From Collinsella sp. (GTDB lineage: Bacteria; Actinomycetota; Coriobacteriia; Coriobacteriales; Coriobacteriaceae), in contig DXZU01000001.1 in NCBI GenBank assembly GCA_019419525.1, forward strand, positions 21,619 through 85,618: a stretch of DNA of 64,000 nucleotides. Reading direction: 5' to 3'. A model generated the notes under the pieces. It was not told the origin of the DNA, did no database searches, and was given only the letters and a program-made list of their open reading frames with translations. Positions 57,410 through 64,000 of this stretch are shown here, one piece after another (the stretch's first letter is position 1; the number at the start of each line of letters is the position of its first letter). Made by a program: the position numbers and the translations under genes.

Positions 57410-58087
57410 ATGTCGCTGCGCGGTGGAATCGGTCTGCCCGAGCTTCCTCTAGAGGACGGGCAGGAGTTTAGGCTCGGCATTATGGGTGGCACCTTTGATC
57501 CCATCCATTACGGGCACCTGGTGACCGCCGAGCAGGCGCGCGAGTCGCTCGACTTGGACGCTGTGCTCTTTATGCCGGCGGGCTCTCCTGCCTTTAAGCT
57601 TGACAAGCCGGTGACGCCTGCCGAGGACCGTTATGCCATGACGGTCCTCGCCACCGCCGCGAACCCGGCCTTTTTGGCGAGCCGGTTCGAGATCGACCGT
57701 CCGGGTGTAACCTATACGGCCGATACGCTTCATGCCCTTCGCGACTTTTACCCGTCGCAGGTAAAGCTCTACTTTATTACGGGCGCCGACGCGATTATCG
57801 ATATTGTGACTTGGCATGATGCCGAACGAATCGCTGAGCTTGCTACCTTTATTGCGGCGACGCGACCGGGCTTTGATATCGATACGGCGCGTGCCCGAAT
57901 CAAAGAGTCGGGGCTGCCGTTCGACGTGCGCTATATTCAGATTCCGGCGCTGGCGATCAGCTCGACGAACATTCGCAAGCGTGTTGCCCGCGGTATGAGC
58001 GTGCGCTATCTTACGAGCGAGTCCGTGCTCGGCTACATTCGCAAACGCAGGCTATATGCCGATTTGGGCCAAGAAGATTTTGAGTGA
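57410..58087 (+). CDS. nadD: Nicotinate-nucleotide adenylyltransferase
   Basis: 225 residues, starting 3 bp after obg. LGIMGGTFDPIHYGHL contains the T/HxGH motif; FITGADAIIDIVTWHDAERI and ISSTNIRKRVARG (ISSTxIR) are the nucleotidyltransferase signatures. It makes deamido-NAD from nicotinate mononucleotide and ATP. Confidence 0.94.
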   Translation: MSLRGGIGLPELPLEDGQEFRLGIMGGTFDPIHYGHLVTAEQARESLDLDAVLFMPAGSPAFKLDKPVTPAEDRYAMTVLATAANPAFLASRFEIDRPGVTYTADTLHALRDFYPSQVKLYFITGADAIIDIVTWHDAERIAELATFIAATRPGFDIDTARARIKESGLPFDVRYIQIPALAISSTNIRKRVARGMSVRYLTSESVLGYIRKRRLYADLGQEDFE

Positions 58088-58099
58088 TGGGGGTCTACG

Positions 58100-58708
58100 T
58101 TGTCGGTAGAGGATCAGTTTGAGGGCGATGAGCGCGCGCTGCTCAAGCGCATTCAAGAGCTGCTCGATGTTCGCATGAAGGATAAGCGCAAGCGCTATGT
58201 GCATTCGCTGGGTGTTGCCGAGACCGCACTTCATCTGGCCGAGGTCTACGGCGTTGACCGCTTTGATGCCGCTGCTGCCGGTCTGATCCACGACTGGGAC
58301 AAAGTGCTCTCCGACGACGAGCTGGTTACGCGCGCTCTGCATTACGGCATTAAGATTGCCGGCTCTCCTTCCGCCGCGACGCCGCTTTTGCATGGCCCTG
58401 TTGCCGCCTATGAACTTCCGCAGCTTTTTCCCGAACTGTCGCCGGCCGTTTTCCAGGCTGTCGACCGTCATACCGTGGGTGCCTGTGACATGACGCCGCT
58501 CGATATGGTGGTCTTTGTGGCCGATGCCATCGAGCCCAACCGCCACGGCGACTATGCGCATGCCCTGCGCGAGATGGTGGGGGAGTCGACGCTCGATGAG
58601 TTGTTCTTCTCCTGTTTTGCGCAGGGTCTGGTCTATGTGATCCAGTCCGGGCGCTATCTTTATCCCACGGCTATTACGATTTACAACCATTACGCCCAGC
58701 TGCGCTAG
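58100..58708 (+). CDS. yqeK: HD-domain hydrolase YqeK
   Basis: 202 residues, TTG start. RYVHSLGVAETALHLAEVYG and GLIHDWDKVLS give the H...HD metal-binding pattern, and DMVVFVADAIEPNR the final Asp. YqeK homologues cleave diadenosine tetraphosphate symmetrically. Its place between nadD and rsfS is the conserved order. Confidence 0.9.
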   Translation: MSVEDQFEGDERALLKRIQELLDVRMKDKRKRYVHSLGVAETALHLAEVYGVDRFDAAAAGLIHDWDKVLSDDELVTRALHYGIKIAGSPSAATPLLHGPVAAYELPQLFPELSPAVFQAVDRHTVGACDMTPLDMVVFVADAIEPNRHGDYAHALREMVGESTLDELFFSCFAQGLVYVIQSGRYLYPTAITIYNHYAQLR

Positions 58709-58735
58709 CTCGGGCTGTCTAGAAAGAGGTATTCC

Positions 58736-59191
58736 ATGGCCGACGAGACCATGACCGGCGAGCAGATTCTTGAAGGTGTGGAGCACAAGAGTTTCGTTGC
58801 CACGTCCGACCGCACTGCCGCCTCGCTGTCCGCGAGCGGTGTCGCTGCCGAGGATGTCGCCCGCGCCGCCGCGCAGGCCGCCTACGACAAGAAGGGCGAG
58901 GACGTTCAGGTGCTCGACCTGACCGAGCTTTCCGACGTATGCGACTACTTTGTGCTTGCCACCGGTACCAACAACCGCCAGGTCGATTCTATCGTCGACG
59001 AGATCGAGGAGAAGGTCGCCGAGGCTTGCGGCGAGCACCCGTTCTCCATCGAGGGTCGCGAGCAGAAGACTTGGATGCTCATGGACTACGGTTCGGTTGT
59101 CGTCCACGTCTTCACTCCCGAAGCCCGCGACTTCTACTGCCTCGAGAAACTCTGGGGCGACGCCCCCCAGCTCCCCCTCAATCTCCTCTAG
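58736..59191 (+). CDS. rsfS: Ribosomal silencing factor RsfS
   Basis: 151 residues. DVQVLDLTELSDVCDYFVLATGTNNRQVDS-type core and WMLMDYGSVVVHVFTPEARDFYCLEKLW (conserved end) identify it. An N-terminal extension of about 35 residues precedes the core. It binds L14 and blocks subunit joining during starvation. It is the last gene of the obg-nadD-yqeK-rsfS run. Confidence 0.95.
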   Translation: MADETMTGEQILEGVEHKSFVATSDRTAASLSASGVAAEDVARAAAQAAYDKKGEDVQVLDLTELSDVCDYFVLATGTNNRQVDSIVDEIEEKVAEACGEHPFSIEGREQKTWMLMDYGSVVVHVFTPEARDFYCLEKLWGDAPQLPLNLL

Positions 59192-59232
59192 TAGCTCATT
59201 TGAGACGGGGTTTAGCTACCCTCACGCATATC

Positions 59233-59275
59233 GCCGGGCAGTTGCGGTTTTCCGCACCTGCCCGGCTTTCTTTTT
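59233..59275 (+). terminator. Terminator after rsfS
   Basis: 15-bp stem with one mismatch (59233-59247 with 59252-59266) and a 4-nt loop, followed by TTTCTTTTT. It also separates rsfS from the converging dinB. Confidence 0.85.
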
Positions 59276-59287
59276 GCCCAAAGGCTG

Positions 59288-60541
59288 TTAATCGTTGAAG
59301 CGGGATTGGCGGCCGAAGGAAAGGGCGGTGTCGCCGAATTTGTCTCGGACGGCGTCGATGGCGACGGAGAGGTCGCGGCGGTCGCTGGATTGGGCTCCGC
59401 GGTCATCGATCTCGCAGAACAGGTCGGTCTGGATGCCGCCCCGATGGTCAAAGTCGCTCATGCCGATGCCTGCTAAGCGAACGTGCATTCCTTCCTGCCA
59501 GATGTTGTCGAGCAGATCGAGTGCAACCGCCACGAAGATGTTCTCATCGTCGGTCGGATGAGGCAGCCGGCGCTGTGCCGTACGCCCGCTGCCATACGAA
59601 TACTTAAGCTTGAGCGTTACCGTGGCACCCGTCAGCCCCTGACGGCGCAGACGGCGTCCCACTGACTCTCCCAACAGCGCAATCGCCGCCTCAATATCCC
59701 CACGCTCAGTCAAATCTTTAGCAAAGGTGCGTTCATTGCTGACCGACTTGACCTCGCGCTCTTCATCGAGGCTCGTGACTTCGGAGATTTCGAGTCCCAG
59801 CGCACGCTGGCGCATGTGCTCGCCGTTGACGCCAAAAATAGAGGCCAAGGTGGATTCCGGTGCACGTGATAGCTCGCCGAGGGTGTAGATGCGCATGCGG
59901 CGCAGTCGCTCCTCGGCCGAGCGCCCGATGCCACTCATGGCAGATACCGGCAGCGCGGCCAAAAAGCGCTGCTCGGTTCCGGGGCGCACGATGGTCAGCC
60001 CAAACGGCTTATCCCGCTCGCTTGCGATTTTTGCGACCGTCTTGTTGCAGCCCACGCCAATGGAGCAGGTCACTCCCAGCCCTGCCACGCGGTCGCTTAT
60101 ACGCCGCGCAACCAGCGGCGGGTCTTCGGGCGCAAAGCGACCCGGTGTGATATCGATAAAGGCTTCGTCGATGGATACGCGCTCGACGCGCGGGGTCTCG
60201 TCGGCGAGAATCGCCATGACCTGCGCGCTGACCTCGCGATAGCGATCAAAATGCCCGTGTGTCCAAATGGCTTGTGGGCACAAGCGCCGCGCCTCGGCCG
60301 AGGCCATGGCAGAGTGCACGCCAAAACGACGCGCCTCATACGAACACGTGGACACGACGCCACGCGAATCGGCGTCTCCGCCCACGATGAGCGGCTTTCC
60401 GCGCCATTCGGGATGATCGAGCATCTCCACGCTCGCAAAAAACGCATCGAGGTCCATGAGGCCCACCGCCGGACCCGTCCAGGGAGGCGGCGTGACGCCC
60501 GCAGCATCCTCATAACCGTATGTATGTTCGCGTCTTTCCAT
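59288..60541 (-). CDS. dinB: DNA polymerase IV (Y family)
   Basis: 417 residues. GLMDLDAFFASVEMLDHPEW and VSIDEAFIDIT carry the catalytic acids; VTCSIGVGCNKTVAKIAS and a helix-hairpin-helix region (LPVSAMSGIGRSAEERL) follow, then the little-finger domain. An N-terminal extension of about 25 residues precedes the palm. It performs error-prone translesion synthesis. It is transcribed toward the terminator shared with rsfS and divergently from rpsP. No beta-clamp box was confirmed at the C-terminus. Confidence 0.94.
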   Translation of the reverse strand: MERREHTYGYEDAAGVTPPPWTGPAVGLMDLDAFFASVEMLDHPEWRGKPLIVGGDADSRGVVSTCSYEARRFGVHSAMASAEARRLCPQAIWTHGHFDRYREVSAQVMAILADETPRVERVSIDEAFIDITPGRFAPEDPPLVARRISDRVAGLGVTCSIGVGCNKTVAKIASERDKPFGLTIVRPGTEQRFLAALPVSAMSGIGRSAEERLRRMRIYTLGELSRAPESTLASIFGVNGEHMRQRALGLEISEVTSLDEEREVKSVSNERTFAKDLTERGDIEAAIALLGESVGRRLRRQGLTGATVTLKLKYSYGSGRTAQRRLPHPTDDENIFVAVALDLLDNIWQEGMHVRLAGIGMSDFDHRGGIQTDLFCEIDDRGAQSSDRRDLSVAIDAVRDKFGDTALSFGRQSRFND

Positions 60542-60657
60542 GTCATGAGTATACCGCGCAGCTCATGTGGGGTGCGTGTATGTGCTTGCAAATCCCGAAT
60601 TCTTGTCTAAGATATGGATTTGCCCTCGACTACACCGAAGAAGTTGGTCTCACGGAC

Positions 60658-60686
60658 TTCACCTGCCCGCGTCGATGGCGTATTAT
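60658..60686 (+). promoter_or_regulatory. Probable promoter of the rpsP operon
   Basis: TTCACC (60658-60663), 17-nt spacer, TATTAT (60681-60686), 57 bp before the rpsP start. Confidence 0.5.
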
Positions 60687-60742
60687 GTTCAACTGTTTGT
60701 TTGTAGTTGCAGCCTAAAGCTGCTTGGTTGGAGGAGTTTCCT

Positions 60743-61084
60743 TTGGCAGTCAAGATTCGCCTTGCTCGTCACGGCGCTAAGAAGCGTCCGTACTACCGTG
60801 TCGTCGTCGCCGATTCCCGCGCCCCGCGTGACGGTCGTATCATCGAGGAGGTTGGCCGCTACAACCCGATGACCGCCCCCAAGACCATCAACCTCGACCT
60901 CGAGAAGATCGCCGACTGGCAGTCCAAGGGCGCTCAGCTCACCGACGCCGTCGCCGCTTTGGTCAAGGCCGCCAACGAGGGCGAGAAGACCGAGACCGTC
61001 GTCAAGAAGTCCAAGAAGCAGCTCGCCAAAGAGGCCGAGGCCGCTAAGGCTGCCGCTGAGGCCGCTGAGGGCGCCGAGGAGTAA
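60743..61084 (+). CDS. rpsP: Ribosomal protein S16 (bS16)
   Basis: 113 residues from the TTG at 60743; GGAGGAG lies just upstream and the N-terminus AVKIRLARHGAKKRPYYRVV is canonical. VGRYNPMTAPKTINLDLEKI follows. A Lys/Ala/Glu-rich tail of about 35 residues extends the usual core. First gene of rpsP-khpA-rimM-trmD-lepB. Confidence 0.97.
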   Translation: MAVKIRLARHGAKKRPYYRVVVADSRAPRDGRIIEEVGRYNPMTAPKTINLDLEKIADWQSKGAQLTDAVAALVKAANEGEKTETVVKKSKKQLAKEAEAAKAAAEAAEGAEE

Positions 61085-61087
61085 ATC

Positions 61088-61372
61088 GTGCCTGAGGTTG
61101 ACGCTGCACAGCTCGAGGGTGAGGCAATGCTCTCAGATCGCATCGCCGATCTCGTCGAATATCTCGTTGTTCAGATCGTCGACGACCCGGATTCCGTGAG
61201 CCTTGAGGTCATCGATGGTGACGACGCCTCCACGATTGAGGTTTCGGTCGCCGAGGATGACGTCGCTAAGGTCATCGGCCGTCGTGGCCGTACCATCAAG
61301 GCCATTCGCACGCTCGCCCGTGCACTGGCCGCTCGCCTCGACACTGCTGTCGAGGTAGAGGTTCTGGGCTAG
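61088..61372 (+). CDS. khpA: KH-domain RNA-binding protein KhpA
   Basis: 94 residues, GTG start. The KH loop is GRRG in VIGRRGRTIKAIRTLARALA. Length and position between rpsP and rimM match KhpA/YlqC, which binds RNA with KhpB and affects cell division and wall growth in several Gram-positive bacteria. A short N-terminal extension is present. Confidence 0.92.
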   Translation: MPEVDAAQLEGEAMLSDRIADLVEYLVVQIVDDPDSVSLEVIDGDDASTIEVSVAEDDVAKVIGRRGRTIKAIRTLARALAARLDTAVEVEVLG

Positions 61373-61376
61373 GACC

Positions 61377-61898
61377 TTGAGGTCCCAGTACAAAAACATC
61401 GCCCGTGTGGTCAAGCCGCACGGAAGGAAGGGGGAGGTCCTCGCGCAGCCGCTGCGGGGGCTTCCTTCTGTATTAGAGCCGGGTATGCGCGTCGCCCTGA
61501 CGCCGCCGGCGCTCAAGCGCGACCGCTTTTGCACGGTCGTGTCCGTCACCGATACGGGCGATGGCGATCTGGTCTCGTTTGAGGGCATTGACGACTTGAC
61601 GGCCGCTGAGGGCATCACGGGATGCTACGTGCTGGCAAATCGTGACGATTTTGAGCTCGATTCACTCGACGCCGCCTATTCCGACCTGATGGGTCGCGAG
61701 GTGGTCGACGAGCGCTTCGGTTCACTCGGTACGATCGTCGAGATCATGTCGACGCCCGCTAACGATGTTTGGGTTGTCGAGGGCGATCGGTACGGCGAGG
61801 TACTGATTCCCGTGATCGAGCAGGTTGTGCTCGGTCTTCCCGACACAGGAACAATTTCCGTCCATGTTATGGACGGCCTGATCGATATGGACAAGTAG
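61377..61898 (+). CDS. rimM: Ribosome maturation factor RimM
   Basis: 173 residues, TTG start. IARVVKPHGRKGEVLAQPL is the conserved opening, and the C-terminal PRC-barrel part is YSDLMGREVVDERFGSLGTI and EVLIPVIEQVV. It assists 30S head maturation and binds S19. Standard gene order with trmD. Confidence 0.93.
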   Translation: MRSQYKNIARVVKPHGRKGEVLAQPLRGLPSVLEPGMRVALTPPALKRDRFCTVVSVTDTGDGDLVSFEGIDDLTAAEGITGCYVLANRDDFELDSLDAAYSDLMGREVVDERFGSLGTIVEIMSTPANDVWVVEGDRYGEVLIPVIEQVVLGLPDTGTISVHVMDGLIDMDK

Positions 61899-61908
61899 GG
61901 AGGACAAC

Positions 61909-62655
61909 ATGCTGATCGAGACCCTTTCGGTCTTTCCCGAGATGTTTGAGCCCGTCATGTCCACGTCGATTTTGGGCCGCGCCCGCAAGGCCGGCCTTTT
62001 TGATTTTAAGGCGTATAACCTGCGCGACTGGACGCACGACCGCCATCGTACCGTCGATGACGAGCCGTACGGCGGCGGGCAGGGCATGCTCATGAAGGTC
62101 GAGCCTATCGCAGAGGCCATCGAGGCCATTAGCGCAGAGGGTCCCAAGCCCACGGTTGTGTTCTTCACCCCCTGTGGCGAGCCCTTTACACAGCATGTGG
62201 CCGAGCGCCTGCTCAAAAGCGAGCGCTTGCTGTTTGTGTGCAGCCGTTACGAGGGTGTCGACGAGCGTGCCTATGCGTATGCCGACGAGCGCCTGTCGAT
62301 CGGCGATTACGTGCTCACGGGCGGCGAGCTTCCCGCTATGGTCGTTGCCGATGCTGTCGTACGCCTGATTCCCGGCGCCCTTGGTGACGAGATGAGCAAC
62401 GTCGACGAGTCGTTCTCGACCGCCGAGGACGGAGGCCTGCTCGAGTATGCGCAGTACACTCGCCCTGCTGAATTCAACGGCGAGGGCGTGCCGCCGGTGC
62501 TCGTGAGCGGTGACCATGCCAAGGTCGATGCCTGGCGCCGTAAGAATGCCATCGAGCGCACCTGCCGCTGGCGTCCCGACCTGATCGAGACGGCGCGGCT
62601 TACGCCCCAGGAGCGCGCATACGCGCAAGATTTGCTTTCCGGAAGGGGTGAATAG
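61909..62655 (+). CDS. trmD: tRNA (guanine-37-N1)-methyltransferase
   Basis: 248 residues. LSVFPEMFEPVMSTSILGRA and VDDEPYGGGQGMLMKVEPI come first, then the knot region CSRYEGVDERAYAYADERL and SIGDYVLTGGELPAMVVADA. It methylates G37 of tRNAs reading CNN codons. It ends 1 bp before the lepB ATG. Confidence 0.97.
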   Translation: MLIETLSVFPEMFEPVMSTSILGRARKAGLFDFKAYNLRDWTHDRHRTVDDEPYGGGQGMLMKVEPIAEAIEAISAEGPKPTVVFFTPCGEPFTQHVAERLLKSERLLFVCSRYEGVDERAYAYADERLSIGDYVLTGGELPAMVVADAVVRLIPGALGDEMSNVDESFSTAEDGGLLEYAQYTRPAEFNGEGVPPVLVSGDHAKVDAWRRKNAIERTCRWRPDLIETARLTPQERAYAQDLLSGRGE

Positions 62656-62656
62656 A

Positions 62657-63265
62657 ATGGTGGATGATAAAGGGCGTCAACGGGTTCACCTCGAACATGA
62701 TTTTGGCGAAAGGTCCGTTTTCACTTTACGTGGTGCTCTGGAGTGGATTTTAGTCATTCTTATCGCGCTCGCCGCCACCTTCTTGATCCGCACCTTTGTG
62801 GTCGAGCCCTTTGTGGTACCCACCGGCTCCATGGAGGACACGATCGAGATTGGCGACCAGATCCTGGCACAAAAGGTGAGCCTCGAGCTCGGTCAGCCCG
62901 TCAAACAGGGTGATATCGTGGTGTTCCATAATCCCGATGCCACGTCCGAGCATGACGTGCTGGTAAAGCGCGTCATCGCCACGGCCGGTCAGACGGTCGA
63001 CCTTCAGGACGGCAAGGTCGTCGTCGACGGCCAGGCGCTCGATGAGGACTATACGACCGGCATGAGCTGGCCGCTTTCGGTCCAGGCGCCCGCCGCCCAG
63101 GTGAGCTATCCCTACACCGTCCCCGACGGCTGCGTGTGGGTGATGGGCGACAACCGCGAGAACTCAGCCGACTCACGCTACTTTGGTCCCGTTGATCGCT
63201 CTGATTTGATCGCCGTGGCGCTCGTGCGTTACTGGCCGCTTAACCGTCTGGGCGCTATCGACTAA
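62657..63265 (+). CDS. lepB: Signal peptidase I
   Basis: 202 residues from the ATG at 62657, preceded by AAGGGG; a GTG at 62648 inside trmD is the alternative. One membrane anchor (about 28-45), catalytic Ser 58 in VPTGSMEDTI and Lys 104 in VLVKRVIA, and the GDNRENSADSRYFGPV box are present. It cleaves signal peptides of secreted proteins such as the surface hydrolases at the start of the window. Confidence 0.96.
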   Translation: MVDDKGRQRVHLEHDFGERSVFTLRGALEWILVILIALAATFLIRTFVVEPFVVPTGSMEDTIEIGDQILAQKVSLELGQPVKQGDIVVFHNPDATSEHDVLVKRVIATAGQTVDLQDGKVVVDGQALDEDYTTGMSWPLSVQAPAAQVSYPYTVPDGCVWVMGDNRENSADSRYFGPVDRSDLIAVALVRYWPLNRLGAID

Positions 63266-63324
63266 AAACCGCTATAGTACAGTACCTAACCGTGTAATCG
63301 TTTCGACGAGGGGATATTAGAGGC

Positions 63325-64000
63325 ATGAACGCTTCATCGCTTTCCTTCCAAGACATCATCCTGCGCCTCCAGCAGTACTGGGGCGAGCAGGGCTGCGTTA
63401 TTATGCAGCCCTATGACTCCGAGGTCGGTGCCGGTACCTTCCACACCGCGACCACACTGCGCTCGCTCGGTCCCGCCGAGTGGCGCACCTGCTATGCTCA
63501 GCCTTGCCGCCGTCCCGCCGACGGCCGCTACGGCGAGAACCCTAACCGCATGCAGCACTACTATCAGTTCCAGGTGCTCATCAAGCCGTCGCCGGTCAAC
63601 GCCCAGGAGCTCTACCTGGGTTCGCTGGCCGCCATTGGCCTGGACCCCAACGACCATGACGTCCGCTTTGTCGAGGACGACTGGGAGAGCCCGACCTTGG
63701 GCGCCTGGGGCCTTGGCTGGGAGGTCTGGCTTAACGGTATGGAGGTCACGCAGTTTACATACTTCCAGCAGGTGGGCGGTATCGAGGTCGACCCCGTGCC
63801 CGTCGAGATCACCTATGGCCTGGAGCGTATCGCCATGTACGCCCAGGGCGTCAACTCCGTTTACGACCTAGTGTGGAGCTACCTGCCCGACGGTACGCCC
63901 ATGACTTACGGCGACGTGTTCCTCGAGAACGAGCGCGAGTTCAGTGCCTATAACTTTGAGGTTGCCAACGTCGAGATGATGCGTCAGAAGTTTGACGACT
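63325..64000 (+). CDS. glyQ: Glycyl-tRNA synthetase alpha subunit (3' end outside window)
   Basis: The ATG at 63325 opens a frame that runs to the window edge, 225 codons visible of the usual 290 or so. LSFQDIILRLQQYWGEQGCVIMQPYD, AGTFHTATTLRSLGP and RPADGRYGENPNRMQHYYQF are diagnostic, with VEITYGLERIAMYAQGV later. It is the catalytic half of the alpha2beta2 enzyme, so glyS should follow outside the window. Confidence 0.96.
   Translation, partial: MNASSLSFQDIILRLQQYWGEQGCVIMQPYDSEVGAGTFHTATTLRSLGPAEWRTCYAQPCRRPADGRYGENPNRMQHYYQFQVLIKPSPVNAQELYLGSLAAIGLDPNDHDVRFVEDDWESPTLGAWGLGWEVWLNGMEVTQFTYFQQVGGIEVDPVPVEITYGLERIAMYAQGVNSVYDLVWSYLPDGTPMTYGDVFLENEREFSAYNFEVANVEMMRQKFDD

Noticed and set aside
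1..64000. CRISPR array, prophage, rRNA operon or defence island
   Set aside because: No regularly spaced short repeats, phage structural genes, rRNA sequence or known defence gene combinations were seen.

Overview
The window looks like a chromosomal segment of an actinobacterium of the class Coriobacteriia, most likely Collinsella or a close relative. This is an inference from gene content and order, frequent TTG/GTG starts, GC-rich core genes and triple-tyrosine-type surface repeats; no 16S gene is present to prove it.

Layout. (1) 1-3341: two secreted modular cell-wall hydrolases, the first cut by the window edge. Both carry Trp/Tyr-rich repeats ahead of a catalytic domain (a glucosaminidase in one, an NlpC/P60-like domain in the other). 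(2) 3342-5723: an insertion region bounded by 25-bp inverted repeats. It holds an intact IS1595-type transposase, a RelB/DinJ-like antitoxin passenger and a decayed IS256-type transposase. (3) 5893-30569: a large, compositionally mosaic surface-polysaccharide locus. It has a Wzx-type flippase, a GC-rich nucleotide-sugar cassette (aminotransferase, ATP-grasp ligase, degenerate aminotransferase-like protein, SDR epimerase, rmlA, rmlB), and AT-rich glycosyltransferases. It also holds an acyltransferase broken by an in-frame TGA, two divergent GlfT2-like glycosyltransferases, a two-gene ABC polysaccharide exporter, and UDP-galactopyranose mutase (glf). (4) 30648-39107: a minus-strand aromatic amino acid block covering the shikimate pathway plus the entry steps to Phe and Tyr, including a fused aroE-aroK gene. 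A terminator-like stem-loop lies in its leader. (5) 39312-45400: tRNA-Arg(CCG), a P-type ATPase, a zinc-ribbon membrane protein, a cyclophilin and a TPR membrane protein. (6) 45516-55121: the mreBCD-mrdA-rodA elongation operon, a DUF697-like protein and a split radical-SAM pair. (7) 55189-59191: rplU-rpmA, obg, nadD, yqeK, rsfS. (8) 59288-64000: dinB on the minus strand, then rpsP-khpA-rimM-trmD-lepB and the start of glyQ.

How the genes fit together. glf would supply UDP-galactofuranose, the GlfT2-like enzymes could polymerise it, and the ABC exporter could carry the chain across the membrane, much as in mycobacterial galactan assembly. The Wzx flippase and the rmlA/rmlB-aminotransferase-ATP-grasp cassette suggest a second, repeat-unit glycan with a modified 4-amino-4,6-dideoxy sugar. 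The mre/mrd and hydrolase genes act on the wall to which such polymers are normally attached.

The most unusual parts are the ATP-grasp/aminotransferase cassette (7378-11692), the galactan-like module (22539-30569), the recombining repeat modules of the hydrolases (1-1913), and the nested or internally deleted insertion elements (3342-5723, 17282-17364). No CRISPR array, prophage, rRNA or recognisable defence island was seen.
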